Source: Rhynchopus sp. YZ270_cl-10 (lineage: Eukaryota > Euglenozoa > Diplonemea > Diplonemida > Diplonemidae). From it: 64,000 nt of DNA. The translations under genes were made by a program, and so were the position numbers. Position 1 is the stretch's first letter. Every line of letters begins with the position of its first letter. This document shows, piece by piece, positions 21,610 through 31,201 of the stretch. The notes beneath the pieces were generated by a model, which ran no database searches, was not told where the DNA came from, and was given only the letters and a program-made list of their open reading frames with translations. Where the stretch lies: the NCBI GenBank assembly GCA_964035575.1, contig OZ037932.1, forward strand, positions 992,001 to 1,056,000, in the 5' to 3' direction.

Positions 21610-22130
21610 GGTGTTGTGCTGTGTTGTCTTGGTTATAGGGTGAGGATACGGATGTTGTGCTACTCATATTCAGTACCGTGTTCAATATCAACTCAAAAGT
21701 CGTCTCTAATCTTGAAGGCGTCTGCATGTATCAAGTTACACTCCCCCACTTTTATTTTTTTTTTTTGTATGATCATGGGTTTCCTGTCTTCGTGCCAAGA
21801 GCCCCTCTGTACTGGTTGGAACTCGCTCACTATCTTTGAGTTTAGTTCCTGACCCTCCAAGGACACCCTGTTGTTCTTTATTTTTTTTTTTAGAAGGTTT
21901 GTGCACAGTGAGTGCACACCGTGTTCAATCTCAACTCAAACGTCGTTTCAAAAATCTAGTATTGGACACAAAACTGTTCTTCATCGTCACTCAAAGCGTG
22001 TCTCAAACGACACAACAGTGTTTTCAACTCTGCAACTAACCAATTGGGGTGGTGTGAGTGAAGTGTTGGAAGACCACTTGTCTTGTGTCTTCGCAGAGTG
22101 GCGAAGTTTTAATTTCAAGCACAACAGTTA

Positions 22131-22168
22131 AAGCGACTAAGCAGCAAGAGGCTTAGGTTGCATCTCAA
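22131..22168 (+). repeat. CTAAGC hairpin
   Basis: GACTAAGC-AGCAAGAG-GCTTAG-GTTGCATCT. Confidence 0.6.
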
Positions 22169-22269
22169 ACTTTTTTTGAAGTGTGCTGTCTGTGAAGCAA
22201 CGTAGCTTCCCTTCGGGGGTGGTGGTAAAGTTGAAATTTTTATTTATTCATTCAGAAGTTAACCACGAA

Positions 22270-22358
22270 ATGGATGTAGGACTGCATGGTTGGGAGTCCA
22301 CCCGGTACAGCCAGTCATGTGCCAAGGTACACTGTCACGAGAGGGCTTTGTATTTCAA
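22270..22358 (+). repeat. long form of TACACTGTC hairpin element
   Basis: A leader (GGATGTAGGACTGCATGG.. CCGGTACAGCC) joins the hairpin AAGGTACACTGTC-ACGAGAG-GGCTTTGTA. The leader alone recurs at 17905-17970, suggesting a composite unit. Confidence 0.55.
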
Positions 22359-23352
22359 CTCTACTTTATTTGTTGTGAGGCTTATTTAGAATAGGCGCAG
22401 TACATACAAAATGGGTGAGTAGGTCTCAGCGTATTTGAAAAGTGTGGACAAGAAACTCTGCACGCGAGAGCTTCAAGCACGTTAAGGTTTCAGGAGTTGA
22501 CAATAAGGTACAATCTCCCAGAAAGGGTAATAAAAATTTAAAAAAAAACAATCTCAATTAGATTCCTTCCTCCCCTGTTTAATCCCCTCTCAACAAAGGC
22601 GCGAAAGGGCCCAGTGAAAGCCTTTTCCGTTTCAAATTGTTTTCTTTTTTGTGCGAATGTATGGCTCAATTTGAGCAACCGGGTTGACGGATTGAACCAG
22701 CTAAAACATTTAAAAATGGTTCTCGTCCGAAAACCCCAGCCCAAAATCATCTATTTTCGGGTTTTTGGTGTTTTACCAGAAATTAGCGCCGATAGGTGCC
22801 CAGAACCACCCCAGAAACCATATTCTGGCGGGTTTTGGGGGCTTTTGGGAAAATACACTTTTTTTTTTCTGACTCATTTTTGGGTGTTTTAGGGTGGTTT
22901 TAGGGCACAGTGTCTTGTATGGCTAAAATACCCTTTTCGAGAATCTTGACGGTAATGCAACCAAATTTTCAAAAAAAAATGATCGGGTCTTTTGTTTGTG
23001 CGCTCAAAGCCGGGAAAGCAAAAAGGTGAAAAAATGTGTTAAACTGAAGTACGGTTGTTGTGGTTAATTGAGTACTCAAAGAAAACAAGCAAGCTTCTGT
23101 TTTTTTCAATCCGTTTTGTTTGCCCTGCAGCGCTGCCTCCAATCTTTTTAGATTTGACAACAAGTTGTTTTATCAAAAAAACAAAGACGCTGTAAACATT
23201 CAAAAACCCCTTCTCTTCTATCTTTTATAATTTTTGTCTTTCCCCCTCCCCTTTGTTTTTTCAGATGTGTGGAAAAAATCCCCAGCACACGCACGCCTGA
23301 TTCGTTAGCTTTCTCTGCGCTTTCCTTTACACCCTTTTGTTTTCACCCCATT

Positions 23353-23840
23353 CCTTCCCCTTCCCTTTTTTTGTTTAAGATGTTGTGTGTGTGCGAGAGG
23401 CACATTCATCTTTCAATTGTTGCAATCCCTTTTTGTTCCCCTCTTTTTTCTTTTCGTCGAGCAAAACCCACGCTATCCAGCATGTGAGGTACGTGAGGCA
23501 CATTCATCTGACAAGTGATATGCCAGCTTCCTCTTGTTCTTCTTTTTTTCGCATCAATCTATTGAATACATTTTACACTTTTTGTTGATCCCTCCTCCTA
23601 TGCTATCAATGTGTTGATTGCATATATTGAAATACTTTCCTAATTTGTTGACTCGTCTCTTCGGGCAGACGTTGTTTTTTTTCACTTACATCTCCTAAAA
23701 TGAACGCCACCTCACCCCCTCTTTTTCAAAACACACAGAATAGTATCGTCTTTCCGCAGATGTGCACTTCCTCCCATCCCATATAGCCATGTAACAACCT
23801 GTCTGGTTTGTCACTTTCAACTTCACTTTGTTGTCGTGAG
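23353..23840 (+). repeat. upstream-flank copy A
   Basis: Paralog of 30200-31030 (copy B) and 33140-33745 (copy C). It contains the GTGTGC hairpin (23377-23412), a TACGTGAGGCACATTCATC hairpin (23484-23513), the phrase CAGATGTGCACTTCC, and CACTTTCAACTTCACTTTG just upstream of a gene. At 23410-23430 it lacks the small palindromes found in B and C, and it has a single TTTTCGTCGAG. Copies B and C lead to ankyrin-PARP genes; this one leads to an unrelated gene. Confidence 0.8.
23377..23412 (+). repeat. ACGAGAG-type hairpin, GTGTGC stem
   Basis: AAGATGTTGTGTGTG, loop CGAGAG, GCACATTCATCTT. Confidence 0.6.
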
Positions 23841-23975
23841 CGTCTTTATTTTCCACGCCAACTTCTTAGTTTCCACTCACATTTTGTCACCGGGGCCCCC
23901 TCTTCCTCTCCTCATCACTTTTCCAGACAAAGCGGGCCATATGTTACACAGTACACAGGGGTTATTTTGCGCGCA

Positions 23976-25031
23976 ATGTTCCGTCCTAAGGCCCGCAGCA
24001 CAGCACGCAATGTTAGCGCCACGCCGGAGAAGAAGAAAGATGCCTTCAACCTGACGTACCTTGCAAAGGCCGCCCTGCACGCACACCGCACAGAGTCCTC
24101 TCTTGCCGCCCTCATCCTCTGCTCCGAGGTAATCGACCTCTCCGACACATCACAGAACTGCGTCGCCCGCATCCTCCTCGCCACCGAAGCGCCCCACCCA
24201 CCCATCGTCTCCATCCTCATCAGGAACAACCTCCTCCCTCACACCTCTGTATCACGCCTTCTTGACCAAGGGTTCTGCTCTGACCTCCAGGTCCTTGATA
24301 TATCAGGAAACCACTTCATCGGGGTCGAAGGCGGGCAACGCATCGTCTCCTTTGCAAAACGCAGTCCAAACCTTCTATTTGTAGGTTTAGATGACACTAA
24401 CATTCCCTGCAAACTGCAGGCTACTATACGTCAAGTATGTTACGACCGTTATATGATGAACCACGCATTCGAAGAAGAGGTGGGCTGGTTAGAGACTATC
24501 TTCAATGCAGCCACCGAAGGCGATAAGCAAAGCTTTGATGGGTTGCGCGCTGCTGTGAATAAACATGTCTTTGCGGCAACAGAGGTTCCTGCAGTGTATC
24601 TGCCGATGTTCAAAAGGAGGTGGGGAGCGTGCATTAAGAAGGCGAGTCTGCGTTTTTATCTATCAGTAGGTGCGGCATCTCAGGTAGTAGCGTGTGGTGG
24701 ACCGTCTTTGGAGATGTTCGTGAAGGCAGCGCTTCCGGCCACCATAGACCCGTCTTGCCTGCAGCGTAGGTTGGATAGACTGACGACAGGTGCCCTCCCA
24801 ATCAATTCGCTTGCATTGGTGTTCAAGACCTGGGATACCCTCTCTGGTGGAGGGAAGTGTCGTGTCCAGTTGCATGCGCTAAACGCAGCCCTAGGCTCGC
24901 CCGAAACGAACCATCCGATGGTGAATTTTGCAAAGAGATATAGTGTGCAGATTCTCGAGGCACTGTGCATCTTCCTCCCTTTGCTTCCTACCTGGAGGGT
25001 CAAGACTGTGAAGGCTGGTGTCATAAGATAA
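23976..25031 (+). CDS. leucine-rich-repeat-like protein
   Basis: A 351-aa protein from the first ATG after the upstream-flank copy; the frame is open upstream to 23808 but without ATG support. The basic N-terminus (MFRPKARSTARNV) is followed by a stretch with LRR pattern at residues ~45-145 (VIDLSDTSQ, VSILIRNNLL, LQVLDISGNHFIGVEG, LLFVGLDDTNI), the ribonuclease-inhibitor type. The C-terminal ~200 residues are helical, with no recognised domain. It sits where copies B and C have ankyrin-PARP genes, so it may have acquired their upstream region by duplication. Codon use and GC content are like the conserved genes. Role unknown. Confidence 0.75.
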   Translation: MFRPKARSTARNVSATPEKKKDAFNLTYLAKAALHAHRTESSLAALILCSEVIDLSDTSQNCVARILLATEAPHPPIVSILIRNNLLPHTSVSRLLDQGFCSDLQVLDISGNHFIGVEGGQRIVSFAKRSPNLLFVGLDDTNIPCKLQATIRQVCYDRYMMNHAFEEEVGWLETIFNAATEGDKQSFDGLRAAVNKHVFAATEVPAVYLPMFKRRWGACIKKASLRFYLSVGAASQVVACGGPSLEMFVKAALPATIDPSCLQRRLDRLTTGALPINSLALVFKTWDTLSGGGKCRVQLHALNAALGSPETNHPMVNFAKRYSVQILEALCIFLPLLPTWRVKTVKAGVIR

Positions 25032-25480
25032 GGTGTGAGGTGAGATGGGTGTTTTGGTGCGACTGTAGCTTCCGCTAATAGTTCATCAAATGCCCCTCGC
25101 CCCATTATTATTATTTTTTTTGTTTTTTTTTGTTTTTGTCGTTCCAAAATATAAACAAAATAAGCAATGTCACCAGAAAATGCAACCTCCCAACACCGTA
25201 TCTCAGAAAGTCTACAGTTTTATTACAAAGAATTGTACCGTTTTTTCACCTACCCAATTTTGTGGTAAAAAACGTCCTATGATAGTCCTATACTAATCGC
25301 AAGACGCCATTTGTCCCACAGTCTGGACCAATATGGGGGCCCAAAAAGGGGTGAAACCCCCCGAAAAAGCACTCCGGAGCCCAGATAGTTCCCACGACTC
25401 TCGACACTACATCACACGACAGGTATTCCACTGCTAAACACAAAAAATAATCATTAATATGTGCAAACTGTGTGTTACTA
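25032..25480. other. intergenic, no gene seen
   Basis: T-rich 3' flank of the LRR gene, then sequence without similarity to the neighbouring repeats. Confidence 0.5.
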
Positions 25481-25830
25481 CTGGTGTGATGCGTAGGAGC
25501 ATCCCCCTCCTGCCTCTGTCGAAGGTCCACAAGCATGGCAAATACAGCCGGACACCGCGCCAGACACCGCGCCGGACACCGCAAACACCGTTGCCGCTGC
25601 GGACTCCTCGGGTTGGTCTTGTTGCGCGTAACCACCCAGCTCAGAAAGCGTGCGAGCGGTCCGATCTGCTGGAAATTTTCATTTTGTGGTTTGTGTGCGC
25701 GCTGGCTCTGGCAGGAGGGCTTGCCATTTATTTTGTGTGGCTTGCAGTGCGTGAGTTGCACCACACGGTGGCACACAGAAAACGTGCGCTCGTGGGCAGA
25801 CGGCGGTCTGTGGAGCCCATATACCCATGA
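25480..25830 (+). pseudogene. remnant of ankyrin-PARP family 5' region
   Basis: GTGTGATGCGTAGGAGC..GCGGACTCCTCGG matches an insert in upstream copy B (30872-30955). 25790-25830 (CAGACGGCGGTCTGTGGAGCC) matches the end of the first frame of the 20.2-kb copy. One open frame joins them through a hydrophobic segment (LALAGGLAIYFVWLAV). It is directly followed by the downstream flank typical of this gene family, so it is what remains of an array unit. Confidence 0.6.
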
Positions 25831-25871
25831 CCTTTTCATTGGCAACGCATCCGCGTTTTTGCACTTTCTTT

Positions 25872-26200
25872 TCTGATTATTTTTTTTTAGATATGGCCAT
25901 TTTCTTTTATTTTTATTAAATTTGTACGTCTTTACCGACGTTTTTAGCTTTGCGCCTGTAAAAAAACACAAACAAACAAATAAGGACACGTGTTGTCTTT
26001 AAAAAAAAAAAAAAAAACGCTTTCTTTTCTACTACCCCATTTATTTTCCAAACCTGTCAAAAAAAAGCTAAACCCGCCTACACTAGTAGGTAATTGTAAA
26101 TAATAAAAAAAACTTTCCGTTTTTCCAACTATAGTGGAGTTCATCCTCGGGTGTCTACACTAATACAACCAAGTTGTCAAAAAAAAAAAATGATTGTAAA
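25872..26200 (+). repeat. downstream-flank copy, ankyrin-PARP family
   Basis: Close copy of 32595-32934: TTTGTACGTCTTTACCGACG, CTACACTAGTAGGTAATTG, then an A-tailed TAGTGGAGTTCATCC element and TGATTGTAAAA. CTACTAGTGTAGG-type sequence around 26080 can fold. Confidence 0.85.
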
Positions 26201-26576
26201 AGCAGGGAAGTTCCTAAGTGGGACCGAGAACATGAAATTCTGGATTTTAGTTTTTTTTTCCTTTTTTTTTTTCCTTTTTTCCTTGGGGGGCTTTCTTGTG
26301 GTTTCTGGTGGGTTTCACTGTAGGTGACACACCACCAGTGTGGTGAAATGGTCGAAACTCTCAAAAGCAAGAGTTTTCAGGGGGCAAGAAAAAAAAAAAT
26401 TGACACCAAAATCCTGCACCATCCAGGGCTGTATCCCCAATTTTTTTTGTCTGCGGCGCCATTTTTTATTTTTTGCTCTGCAAAAAAGGGTTCGTTGGAA
26501 GCTAGATTTTTACATCGTACCTAAAAATTTTTGCCTGCGGCGCCATTTATATTATTTTTTTGCTCCGCAAAAAGAG

Positions 26577-26647
26577 AAGTGCAAACGCCTCACCGTTCAT
26601 CGGCGGAAGCACTGGTTCCACGGGTTATCGAACCCCAGAGAGCACTT
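26577..26647 (-). repeat. GCACT-type element with T-arm-like stem, reversed
   Basis: On the minus strand: GGGGTTCGATAACCCGTGG, then CAGTGCTTCCGCCGATGAAC, then GGTGAGGCGTTTGCACTT. The first part mimics a tRNA T-arm (loop TTCGATA). It is the only clear reverse-oriented copy seen of this family. Confidence 0.65.
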
Positions 26648-27110
26648 CATTGGCATGCACACGGTTACCACGAGGAAGCGTGTATGCAGGTACAAAATCA
26701 CTGCCCCATCCAAATAATCTTCCCAACGTCTTTGGGGATCCCCTTGCATTTTGCAGCCAAAATGCAACTAGACCAAAGCTGAAAAAAGTTCCGCGCGCGT
26801 GTAGCGCGCCCGGGTTTGGGACCCCTTTTTGAATTTCGAGGGGCGGTTAAAGTGGGCCCAGAATCACAGTTCTGACACTCATTTAGCATTGTGAGCAACT
26901 CACTAGTGGTCGTGACCACAATTTGTATCAATCAAGAACTTGTCCATTTTCTCGAAATGACCCCACTACAGTGAGGGTAGAGCTCGGAAAGCCCGAAAAA
27001 GGGCAAAAAACCCCACCCAAAAAAAGGAAAAAAACGGGAACATAAATCCAGAATTTTGTTGTTTTTCCCGAGAACAAGGGGCAACCCTGTGTAAAAGACA
27101 CGGTGGCCCA

Positions 27111-27271
27111 TTCCTACCCTTAGGGTAGGGTCCGCGGGGGGTACCCCATGGGGTACCCCCCAGACTACCCCATGGGGTACCCCATGGGGTACCCCCCAAA
27201 TCTGAGGGGTACCCCATGGGGTACCCCCCAGACTACCCCCGGGGGTACCCCCGGGGGTACCCCCTGGGGTA
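27111..27271. repeat. GGGTACCCC palindromic cluster, left
   Basis: Repeated self-complementary units such as GGGGTACCCCATGGGGTACC and CCCCGGGGGTACCC. A similar cluster lies at 29700-29898. Confidence 0.85.
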
Positions 27272-27522
27272 CCCCGCGCGGACCCTGACTGGCACTGGGG
27301 GTACACAGGTACACAGGTACACAGGTACACAGGTACACAGGTACACAGGTACACAGGTACACAGGTACACAGGTACACAGGTACACAGGTACACAGGTAC
27401 ACAGGTACACAGGTACACAGGTACACAGGTACACAGGTACACAGGTACACAGGTACACAGGTACACAGGTACACAGGTACACAGGTACAGCCAGAGTGCC
27501 AGAGTCAAGGGTCCGCGCGGGG
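27272..27522. repeat. (GTACACAG)n array between GC-rich inverted arms
   Basis: About 23.5 perfect copies of GTACACAG (27301-27488). Arms CCCCGCGCGGACCCT..GACTGGCACTGG (27272-27298) and CCAGAGTGCCAGAGTC..AAGGGTCCGCGCGGGG (27491-27522) are imperfect reverse complements, so the array would sit in the loop of a stem. The VYLCTCVP-type frames it creates on both strands are artefacts. Confidence 0.9.
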
Positions 27523-27689
27523 TCCGCCCCCCGATGACATAACGAAGTATCGCTTGAAAATACCGTTCAATATATGTTGCTTGGTGTGCATGAAGAAGGA
27601 CACACAAGGTATATCAAACGATAAATCAATCAGATAAACGTTACAGCATCGGAAAATTGTTGGCACCGCCCCCCTGTCTTCGTATTTAT

Positions 27690-28068
27690 TACCCCGTCGA
27701 CAGGCCAAACAGCGTTGGGCTCAGAAGAAGCAGTGCAAGACAGTCACTGGGGATCAACATGAGAACCAACTCCCAACAACACAGGCTGCCGAAGTAGCAG
27801 GTGGGGTGTTGCGGGTGTTTGGGGTGAGAAAATCGATTTTGGTAAGTTGCAGCAGAACATTCTTAAGTTCGCACTAGTCGAGAGAGGCTTACCCGCTGCA
27901 GTGAAGCAGTGCACCCATTTAAGGGTGGAGAAGCGTGACACGCACATACAAGTATGTACGTTACTTCAACAAAGGCTGAATTCTGGTAATTCTAAGGGAT
28001 GTGAATTCAGCCACCACGCAGGTAGTGTTTTAAGGTTCCTAGCTTTGTGCTGCACAGCGGACTCATGA
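27690..28068 (+). other. possible exon-like segment
   Basis: The 27700-27840 frame reads SSYLLPRRQAKQRWAQKKQ and onward; after GTAAGT..CAG a second frame reads NILKFALVERGLPAAVKQC up to CACATACAA followed by GTATGT (27952). The two frames do not join cleanly by a GT-AG splice. Composition looks coding-like but no family is recognised; antisense frames are also open. 27973-28013 can fold through GGCTGAATTC / GAATTCAGCC. Confidence 0.25.
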
Positions 28069-28387
28069 CACAAAGGAGTTGCCCCCGCTCTCTTTCGCGC
28101 AAACTTAAGAAAATTCTGAAGTAACTACAACCTGGCGTGCGGGTACAGATGCATTGCTTTGTTCTTTCCTCAAAGTCATATCTGATCTCTCGGGTCTGTA
28201 CTAAAGTCAGTGTTTAGATAAGCATCCACTTGACTCGTTCTAACAACCGTTGAAATCTAGAACAAAACAATACACTGCCCCTTCTCACACCAAGCCGCCA
28301 TGCTTCAAGAGCATGCCCTGGGCAAAAATTACTGTGACAAAAATTGGTTTTCTGGGGGAACGCGATATTTTCTTGTGCCTACTGTAG

Positions 28388-28409
28388 TCCTCTGCAAGAG
28401 CAGAGGACA
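28388..28409. repeat. perfect 9-bp hairpin
   Basis: GTCCTCTGC-AAGA-GCAGAGGAC. Confidence 0.6.
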
Positions 28410-28493
28410 GACTTTCCGGATCCCGAAGTCGAATTTTTTGCACTAGCTTAATAATTGGGGCGGTCTATGGGGTGGGTTAATGGAAAAATTGGT

Positions 28494-28944
28494 TTAAAAA
28501 CCCAACTTTTGCGGTCCCCACCCGGTTTGCAATAATTGCACCAGCTCTTCCATCAGCACTGTTTCGCTGTCACGATGAAGGGTCGTCGGTTCGGGTACCT
28601 GTTGAGAGAAATTGAGTGCAAAAGTAGAGACTACAACAAAAAAAATCAAACAAACAAACAAGAAGCCGCTCCGTACCTCTTCCATGCAAAAAAGAAAGTA
28701 AAAGACTGCCCTTCCTCAGTCCGGAAGTAGCACCTCATCCGGTTCCCTGACGTAAAAGAGTTGTAGAGGTTACGAGATGCCATGATAAAAAAGTAAAAGT
28801 GACAATTTTGACAATAAAAATATGCTTCGATTTACATCCGAGCGGGACAAAGGCGAAAAGGGGAGCGGGGGGGTGTAAAAACCGGGGCTTAAAAACATAC
28901 CTTGCAGCACTCGCTCGGCCTACTCTCCAGGTACGAGAACATCA
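28494..28944 (-). other. putative minus-strand exons
   Basis: On the minus strand three segments have splice-like borders: 28944-28901 (after CTGCAG, before GTATGTTTTT), 28747-28678 (after CGTCAG, before GTACGG) and 28598-28494 (after CAACAG, ending TAA). The last reads VPEPTTLHRDSETVLMEEL. in one frame, and the join of the last two in another frame gives ..FFFAWKRYPNRRPFIVTAK. then a stop. The first pair does not join in frame. No family recognised. Confidence 0.3.
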
Positions 28945-29121
28945 CTGCAGGAACAATCCCACTGATACTGATACCTGCATTCTATTTGTTGTCACATGGT
29001 AAAAATGACCAAAACTTCGACCAATTTTTTTTTCTTCACAATTTGCTCATTGAGGCTTTGGATTTTTTGGGCCATTTATGACCTACCACGCCCGATTTTG
29101 GGCGAGAAGAAAAAAAAATTT

Positions 29122-29640
29122 GGGTCAAAAATCGACGCGTCTTTGGTAAAATCACGACTTTTCGGGCGCGAAACCACGTTTTAGACCCCCACAGATGCTC
29201 AAAAGTGCCAAATTTTGCTTTTAATGGCCTCAAAGGATCACGGGAGCACCCCTCGTAATTACGAGGGCTCCCCACGCCGTGACGTCGTCATTGCGCGCGT
29301 AATTTCCCACGTATGCGGGCGTGGTTGGTCATAAAATGGCCCAAAAACCCCAAACAAAACCTCAGATTGACCAAATCGAGGAAAAATTGTCAAGTCGAAA
29401 TTTCAGCCAAAATACGGTCATTTTGGTGATAGCCCGCGGTGTATGCAGTAGCTAGAACACGTACACAGCTAAGTTCCTAAGCGATTTTCTTCACATTTTT
29501 CATGAAAAATTGGTCAAAAATCGACTTGTCTTGGTAAAAAAACCACGAAAAATCGGCTGCGCAAAACCACGTTTTAGACCCCCACAGATGCTCAAAAGTG
29601 CCAATTTTTGCTTTTAATGGCCTCAAATCGTCGAAATTAG
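29122..29640. repeat. two direct ~130-bp repeats 390 bp apart
   Basis: 29122-29250 and 29512-29640 share GGTCAAAAATCGAC, AAACCACGTTTTAGACCCCC, GATGCTCAAAAGTGCC and TTTTAATGGCCTCAAA. The first is followed by an 18-bp perfect palindrome CCCTCGTAATTACGAGGG. Confidence 0.8.
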
Positions 29641-29699
29641 GCCTATATAGGGCAAAAAAAAATTTTTGAGAGTCCCTTTCCCTGGGAGGCAATGGCCAC

Positions 29700-29898
29700 C
29701 GGGTGTGCAGGGGGTACCCTGGGGGGTACCCCTCGGGGTACCCCAAACCCCCCAAAGGGTACCCCGCGCGGACCCTACCCAACCCTGTGGGGTACCCCCT
29801 GGGGTAGCCCACGCGAGGGGGTACCCCCCGCGGACCCTACCCTGTGTGGTACCCTACCCTGCGGGGTACCCCTTTTGGGGGTACCCCCAAAAGGGTCC
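29700..29898. repeat. GGGTACCCC palindromic cluster, right
   Basis: GTACCCCTTTTGGGGGTACC, CCCCGCGCGGACCC and relatives, matching 27111-27271 and the arms of the GTACACAG array. Confidence 0.8.
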
Positions 29899-29913
29899 GC
29901 TGGGCCACCGTGG

Positions 29914-31062
29914 ACCCATCTATTTTTTTTTTTTTTTGAAAAAGTTTTTTTTTTTTATTTGACAGTGGCTGAGAAAGAGGATAAGTCGTAATCCCATACA
30001 AAGTAACGCGTCTTTCCTCTCCAACCCCACGTCTACAAAAGCAAAATTAAACAGAGCACAAAGCACTTTCAAAACAAACAAAACATTTTTACTGGCCATA
30101 TCATTCCTTCCCCTCCCCTTTGTTTTTCCTGTCTTATCTGCGTCCATGGAGACGTTTGCTCCTGAAGTCAAATCATATCTTCAGAAACTACTTGAGACGC
30201 TATTCCTTCCCCTCCCTTTTTTTGTTTAAGATGTGTGTGCACGAGAGGCACATTCATCTTTCAATGGGAACATTTTTGTTGATCCCTCACCATATATCAA
30301 TTTATTGCTTGCATATGGGTGAATTTTTTTTGCCCCCCCCACGTTTCATTTCACGAAACATTTTTTTTTTTGGCAAAGACATTTTAAAATGTCTTTGCCA
30401 AAAAAAAATGTTTCGTGAAATGAAACGTGGGGGGCAAAAAAAAAGCCACACATATGATGAAAATATATTTCAAGTTTTTCTTTTGTTGCCATCCTTTTTG
30501 TTCCCCTCTTTTTTCTTTTCGTCGAGCAAAACCCACGCTATCCAGCATGTGAGGTACGTGAGGCACATTCATCTGACAAGTGATATGCCAGCTTCCTCTT
30601 GTTCTTCTTTTTTTCGCATCAATCTATTGAATACATTTTACACTTTTTGTTGATCCCTCCTCCTATGCTATCAATGTGTTGATTGCATATATTGAAATAC
30701 TTTCCTAATTTGTTGACTAGTCTCTTCGGGCAGACGTTGTTTTTTTTTTTTCACTTACATCTCCTGAAATGAACGCCACCTCACCCCCTCTTTTTCAAAA
30801 CACACATAATAGTATCGTCTTTCCGCAGATGTGCACTTCCTCCCATGCACCCGTTCTTCTCCTTCCCCATGGTGTGATGCGTCAGAGCATTCCCAGCAAA
30901 TCCAGCTGGACACCGCGAACACCGCGCTTGCCACTGCGGACTCCTCGGGCTGCGCGTGACCCGCACACACTGTTTGTGTGGGCCATGTAACAAACTGTCG
31001 GGTTGTCACTTTCAACTTCACTTTGTTGTCCTTCTGTTCTTACTTTCCACTCGACTCTGACC
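29914..31062 (+). repeat. upstream-flank copy B
   Basis: Paralog of copies A (23353) and C (32935). Order: T-runs, GACAGTGG, AATCCCATACAAAGTAACGC, CACAAAGCACTTTC, GTGTGC hairpin (30228-30260), small palindrome (30311-30459), single TTTTCGTCGAG, TACGTGAGGCACATTCATC, CAGATGTGCACTTCC, an extra ~110-bp insert (30850-30985) shared with 25480-25620, then CTTTCAACTTCACTTTG and the gene. Confidence 0.85.
30311..30459. repeat. spacerless palindrome inside flank copy B
   Basis: Arms meet at GACATTTTAAAATGTC (centre 30385/30386). 30332-30385 and 30386-30435 are near-perfect complements (CCCACGTTTCATTTCACG..), and imperfect pairing continues to CATATG on both sides. It is absent from copy A and replaced by a different palindrome in copy C. 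Confidence 0.9.
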
Positions 31063-31201
31063 ATGTCCACCCCTAAAAAACCGTCCAAGGTCAACTTCCC
31101 CACTTTTTTTCAACCTGAGAGTGCAATAACAAAAACCACATCCCCTCCATTACAAACAAACAGATTCCCCCAAAAATACACCAGCACCAGAGAGCCTGCA
31201 G
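31063..31201 (+). other. possible first exon and intron of ankyrin-PARP gene
   Basis: ATG at 31063 opens MSTPKKPSKVNF. Its frame differs from the main frame. A splice from 31089 (after AAG, donor GTCAAC) to 31201 (CCTGCAG) would join MSTPKKPSK in frame to MGFGIPP. The donor is atypical and is changed in copy C, so translation may simply start at 31202. Confidence 0.35.

Larger units (their letters stand above)
20184..21662. repeat. palindrome 1: inverted duplication of ankyrin gene
   Basis: Arms 20184-20899 and 20948-21662 are reverse complements over about 715 bp with a 48-bp spacer. Observed differences are few and mainly in homopolymer runs (A10 vs T9-10) plus single bases. The left border abuts a CTAAGC hairpin cut after its GAGAGGC. 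The spacer continues the ankyrin coding of the minus copy (DAKADIDSKDADK), so the minus arm keeps more of the source gene. Confidence 0.95.
21663..23352. other. repeat-rich spacer
   Basis: 22040-22180 is a diverged copy of the 19433/35618 segment. 22640-22960 has AT/GT-rich sequence like that inside palindrome 3 (runs of GGGTGTTTTAGGG type). Hairpins lie at 22131-22168 and 22270-22358. No gene. Confidence 0.5.
26201..29913. mobile_element. 3.7-kb insertion at array junction
   Basis: At 32924-32945 the downstream flank joins the next upstream flank directly (TGATTGTAAAA then ACCCATCT). Here the same two edges are 3.7 kb apart (26190-26200 and 29914-29921), so this segment is inserted relative to that junction. 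The only recognisable GCACT-type element inside is reversed and exon-like segments with GT-AG borders read on the minus strand, so the insert appears inverted relative to its surroundings. No transposase or reverse transcriptase was recognised. A 12-bp inverted pair CACGGTGGCCCA / TGGGCCACCGTG (27099-27110 and 29901-29912) bounds its GC-rich part. Confidence 0.6.

Noticed and set aside
27300..27490. CRISPR array
   Set aside because: The repeats are 8-bp head-to-tail without spacers, in a eukaryotic context.
26932..27607. VYLCTCVP and YTGTQVHR repeat proteins
   Set aside because: Translation of the (GTACACAG)n satellite in several frames on both strands; no start context or domain.
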